This document shows, piece after piece, positions 6,369-8,356 of a stretch of 8,356 nt of DNA. Under the pieces are notes generated by a model, which made no database searches, was not told where the DNA came from, and was given only the letters and a program-made list of their open reading frames with translations. The translations under genes and the position numbers were made by a program. Numbering within the stretch: position 1 is the first letter of the stretch; the number at the start of each line of letters is the position of its first letter. The DNA is from CAKRJP01 sp963658085. Its GTDB lineage: Bacteria; Bacillota; Clostridia; Lachnospirales; Lachnospiraceae. The stretch spans positions 1 through 8,356 of the forward strand of contig CAVKOU010000059.1 of NCBI GenBank assembly GCA_963658085.1. The letters run 5' to 3'.

Positions 6369-6374
6369 TCCATT
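6348..6374. repeat. 27-bp palindrome covering the rbs -35 box
   Basis: Arms AATGGATTGAC (6348-6358) and GTCAATCCATT (6364-6374) are perfect 11-bp inverted repeats with a 5-base centre. The minus-strand TTGACA box is inside one arm. It begins 28 bases past the thiD stop. As RNA it would make a strong stem, but no T-run follows, so it is a poor intrinsic terminator. It may be an operator or activator site. Confidence 0.6.
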
Positions 6375-6402
6375 TTGTAAAGTTTGTGGCTATTTCATAT
6401 TT

Positions 6403-7218
6403 TCACTCTATATCTTTTGTACAATTTGCATATATTCCACGGAGATCAAACCCATGATTCACAGGTCCGGAACCTTTTCCCAAATCCAACATAGCACCCA
6501 AGGCACCACTGATATAATCCTTTGCTCGTTGTACGGACTCCGCAAGGGTAAATCCCTTTGCCAGATTAGATGCAATAGCACTGGAAAGTGTACAACCCGT
6601 GCCGTGGGTATTTGGATTGTCGATTCGTTTTCCCTCAAACCAATGAAGCTCTCCATCTGCGTAGAGAAGGTCATTGGCATCATTGATGCTATGTCCACCT
6701 TTTAAAAGAACAGCACAGTGATAGGTATCTCCAATCTCCTTTGCAGCCATCATCATATCTTCTTTACTTTCAATCTTTTTCCCAAAAAGGATCTGGGCTT
6801 CCGGGATGTTAGGGGTAATGACTGTTGCGATTGGAAAGAGCTCACTGCACAATGTCTCCACCGCATCATTCTTCATGAGAGAGGACCCGGATGTTGCAAC
6901 CATAACCGGATCCACTACTACATTTTTAACATTATAAAATCTCAATCGCTCTCCAATCACACGGATCAGGACACTTGACGATACCATGCCAATTTTTACT
7001 GCATCAGGATAAATATCCTCAAATACTGCATCTAACTGCTGTTTCAAAAAGTCCGGTGTAGATTCCTGGATTCCCCGGACTCCTGTGGTATTTTGTGCCG
7101 TCAGAGCGGTGATGGCGCTCATGGCGTAGACGCCATTCGTTATCATTGTTTTTATATCTGCCTGGATGCCGGCTCCTCCGCTGGAGTCGCTGCCGGCTAT
7201 GGTTAATGCTGATTTCAT
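6403..7218 (-). CDS. thiD: Hydroxymethylpyrimidine/phosphomethylpyrimidine kinase ThiD
   Basis: ThiD (271 residues, ribokinase fold) phosphorylates 4-amino-5-hydroxymethyl-2-methylpyrimidine and then its monophosphate to HMP-PP, the pyrimidine donor for thiamine. Visible motifs are the substrate loop AGSDSSGGAGIQAD (8-21), Q42-N43, KIGM (75-78), VDPVMVATSG (102-111), TPNIPEA (135-141), LLKGGH (171-176) and the anion-hole motif GTGC (206-209) with catalytic-type Cys209, distinguishing it from pyridoxal kinases. Its ATG overlaps the stop of the HAD gene as ATGA, with GGAG 6 bases upstream, indicating translational coupling. It is the last gene of the thiamine operon visible here; no convincing T-run terminator follows before the rbs promoter. 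Confidence 0.93.
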   Translation of the reverse strand: MKSALTIAGSDSSGGAGIQADIKTMITNGVYAMSAITALTAQNTTGVRGIQESTPDFLKQQLDAVFEDIYPDAVKIGMVSSSVLIRVIGERLRFYNVKNVVVDPVMVATSGSSLMKNDAVETLCSELFPIATVITPNIPEAQILFGKKIESKEDMMMAAKEIGDTYHCAVLLKGGHSINDANDLLYADGELHWFEGKRIDNPNTHGTGCTLSSAIASNLAKGFTLAESVQRAKDYISGALGAMLDLGKGSGPVNHGFDLRGIYANCTKDIE

Positions 7219-7859
7219 TTGTTTCTCCTTTTGATATTAAAGTCCGATAGGTAATAATCTCCTAGTTCACGAACCCGGTTTTGGTGTTTTTCGCTGTCAT
7301 CGTATACTGCTACTACCCTAAACCCGTCTGTTTTGGCGGTTTTTATGGCGTGGAGGGCATCTTCGAATACCAGGGTATTACTTCGATCTGCGTCGCAGTA
7401 TTCCATGGCTTTTTGGTAGATGGTTGGTTTATCTTTTCCGTATCCTACTTCTCTGCAGGTGAAGATGGCTTGAAAGTAGTGTTCCATTCCGCATCTTTTG
7501 AGTGCCGATTGTATTTGATATTTCTCGGATGCCGTGGCAATGCACATGGTGATTTTTGCTTTTTTCATCTGCTCTAGGAAACCTATGACGCCTGGCTTTG
7601 GTAATACGTGGTAGATGTAGTAATCTTCGATTTTTTTATTGATTCCTGTCATGATTTCTTCTACGGACTGAGATAGCTTATACTCCCGTTTTAAATAAAC
7701 GGCTGATTGCTCTAGGCTTAAGGCTCTCACGTCTTCTCTCAGGGAGGCCTTTGGTTCTTTTCCTATGGAAGTTAGATAGATTTCTCCTATTTGATCCCAA
7801 ATCGGCATGGAATCAAATAGGGTTCCGTCAAAATCGAATATCGCACATTTTATTTTCAT
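7215..7859 (-). CDS. HAD-superfamily phosphatase in the thiamine operon (beta-phosphoglucomutase-like)
   Basis: The 214-residue protein has the HAD motifs in order: motif I DFDGTLFDS (D9 nucleophile, D11), an alpha-helical cap of the subfamily I type (about 16-85), motif II ATAS (T109), motif III K144 in GKDKP and motif IV FED (E166, D167). The Mg2+-dependent phosphatase or phosphomutase chemistry is clear; the substrate is not. The frame is open to 7901, but the ATG at 7859 is chosen because MKIKCAIFDFDGT is the normal HAD start and it overlaps the thiE stop as ATGA; GGAGG lies 13 bases before it, slightly far. Being translationally coupled on both sides to thiE and thiD suggests a thiamine role, possibly hydrolysis of thiamine monophosphate, as some HAD enzymes do. 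A general sugar-phosphate phosphatase remains possible. Confidence 0.88.
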   Translation of the reverse strand: MKIKCAIFDFDGTLFDSMPIWDQIGEIYLTSIGKEPKASLREDVRALSLEQSAVYLKREYKLSQSVEEIMTGINKKIEDYYIYHVLPKPGVIGFLEQMKKAKITMCIATASEKYQIQSALKRCGMEHYFQAIFTCREVGYGKDKPTIYQKAMEYCDADRSNTLVFEDALHAIKTAKTDGFRVVAVYDDSEKHQNRVRELGDYYLSDFNIKRRNK

Positions 7860-8356
7860 TGATTTACCATTTCCTCCGACAGTTTTCGAAGCTGAATACA
7901 TTCTTTTTCGATATCTTCGGCAGAGAATATGGCACTTACCAGGGCGACTCCATCCACACCGGTTCCTGCAAGCTCTGCGATGTTGGATTTATTGATGCCA
8001 CCGATGGCTACCACCGGCACTTCAACGGCTTCGCATATTTCTCTGAGGGTTTCTTTGGGCAGAAGATTCACATCTGTCTTGGTAGATGTGGAAAACATTG
8101 CTCCCACTCCCAGATAATCCGCTCCTTTTTCTACTGCTTCTTTTGCTTCTTTTACGGAATGGGCCGACACTCCGATCATCATTTCTTTTCCAACCAGTTC
8201 TCGTACTAAAGATGTTTCCATGTCCTCTTGTCCTACATGAACTCCCTCGGCATGGCACTTGATTGCCACTTCTACATTGTCGTTGATAAAAAGCGGCACC
8301 CCATAGCTCTTACACAATGTGGAGATTTCTATGGCTTCCTCTAGAAATTCTTCTTC
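7856..8356 (-). CDS. thiE: Thiamine-phosphate synthase ThiE (5' end beyond the window)
   Basis: The reading frame is open to the right edge, giving 166 C-terminal residues; family members have about 210, so roughly 45 are missing. A TTG near 8317 is only an internal leucine, since the protein-like frame (EEEFLEEAIEISTLCKSYGV) continues upstream of it. ThiE couples HMP-PP with hydroxyethylthiazole phosphate to make thiamine monophosphate in a TIM barrel. Visible motifs are FINDNVEVA with the ND pair, EGVHVGQEDM, the phosphate and substrate loop GADYLGVGAMFSTSTKTD, and the phosphate-binding VAIGGINKSN and GVALVSAIF. The stop overlaps the HAD start as ATGA. TenI is a related non-synthase family, but the intact loop motifs and context favour ThiE. 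Confidence 0.92.
   Translation of the reverse strand, partial: EEEFLEEAIEISTLCKSYGVPLFINDNVEVAIKCHAEGVHVGQEDMETSLVRELVGKEMMIGVSAHSVKEAKEAVEKGADYLGVGAMFSTSTKTDVNLLPKETLREICEAVEVPVVAIGGINKSNIAELAGTGVDGVALVSAIFSAEDIEKECIQLRKLSEEMVNQ

Noticed and set aside
6354..6382. Plus-strand promoter from the TTGACT in the palindrome
   Set aside because: No good -10 box at proper spacing and no plus-strand gene follows.
7860..7901. Extended N-terminus for the HAD protein (start at 7901)
   Set aside because: The extra 14 residues lie inside thiE, precede the canonical HAD beginning, and the ATGA overlap at 7859 explains initiation better.
8315..8317. TTG as the start codon of thiE
   Set aside because: The frame stays open with family-like sequence to the window edge and the resulting protein would lack the first part of the barrel.

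Overview
The window looks like a chromosomal segment of a low-to-moderate GC Firmicute, most likely a Lachnospiraceae-type Clostridium relative. The basis is strong GGAGG-type ribosome binding sites, AT-rich spacers with near-consensus sigma-A promoters, a Gram-positive style ribose operon order (rbsK-rbsD-rbsA-rbsC-rbsB) and a lipoprotein rather than a periplasmic ribose-binding protein. The lineage is inferred from style and was not tested by a search.

Layout. Positions 1-332 (+) carry a RelE/ParE-type toxin whose antitoxin partner is almost entirely off the left edge. Positions 434-1253 (-) hold a small accessory cassette: a promoter overlapped by an inverted repeat, a 29-codon ORF with an excellent ribosome binding site, then a pentapeptide-repeat protein with a conserved C-terminal domain (DUF5758-like from memory). 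Positions 1317-1443 contain two stem-loop terminators that close the ribose operon. Positions 1490-6215 (-) are the complete ribose uptake and activation operon. Positions 6216-6402 are its control region: a perfect-consensus promoter, two LacI/CcpA-type operators 73 bp apart, an AT-only inverted repeat between them, and a 27-bp palindrome covering the -35 box. Positions 6403-8356 (-) are the end of a thiamine operon, thiE (5' end off the right edge), a HAD phosphatase and thiD, all joined by ATGA stop/start overlaps.

How the genes work together. RbsB captures ribose, RbsC and RbsA import it, RbsD interconverts pyranose and furanose forms, and RbsK makes ribose 5-phosphate. No rbsR repressor gene is seen next to rbsK although LacI-family operators are present, so the regulator is probably encoded elsewhere. 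ThiD phosphorylates HMP and HMP-P, and ThiE joins HMP-PP to the thiazole phosphate to give thiamine monophosphate (TMP). The co-translated HAD enzyme is a reasonable candidate for TMP dephosphorylation or a housekeeping phosphatase step.

Most of the window is ordinary metabolism. The least explained part is the pentapeptide cassette with its 29-codon ORF and inverted-repeat promoter, next to a toxin gene. I see no CRISPR array, insertion sequence, tRNA or rRNA.
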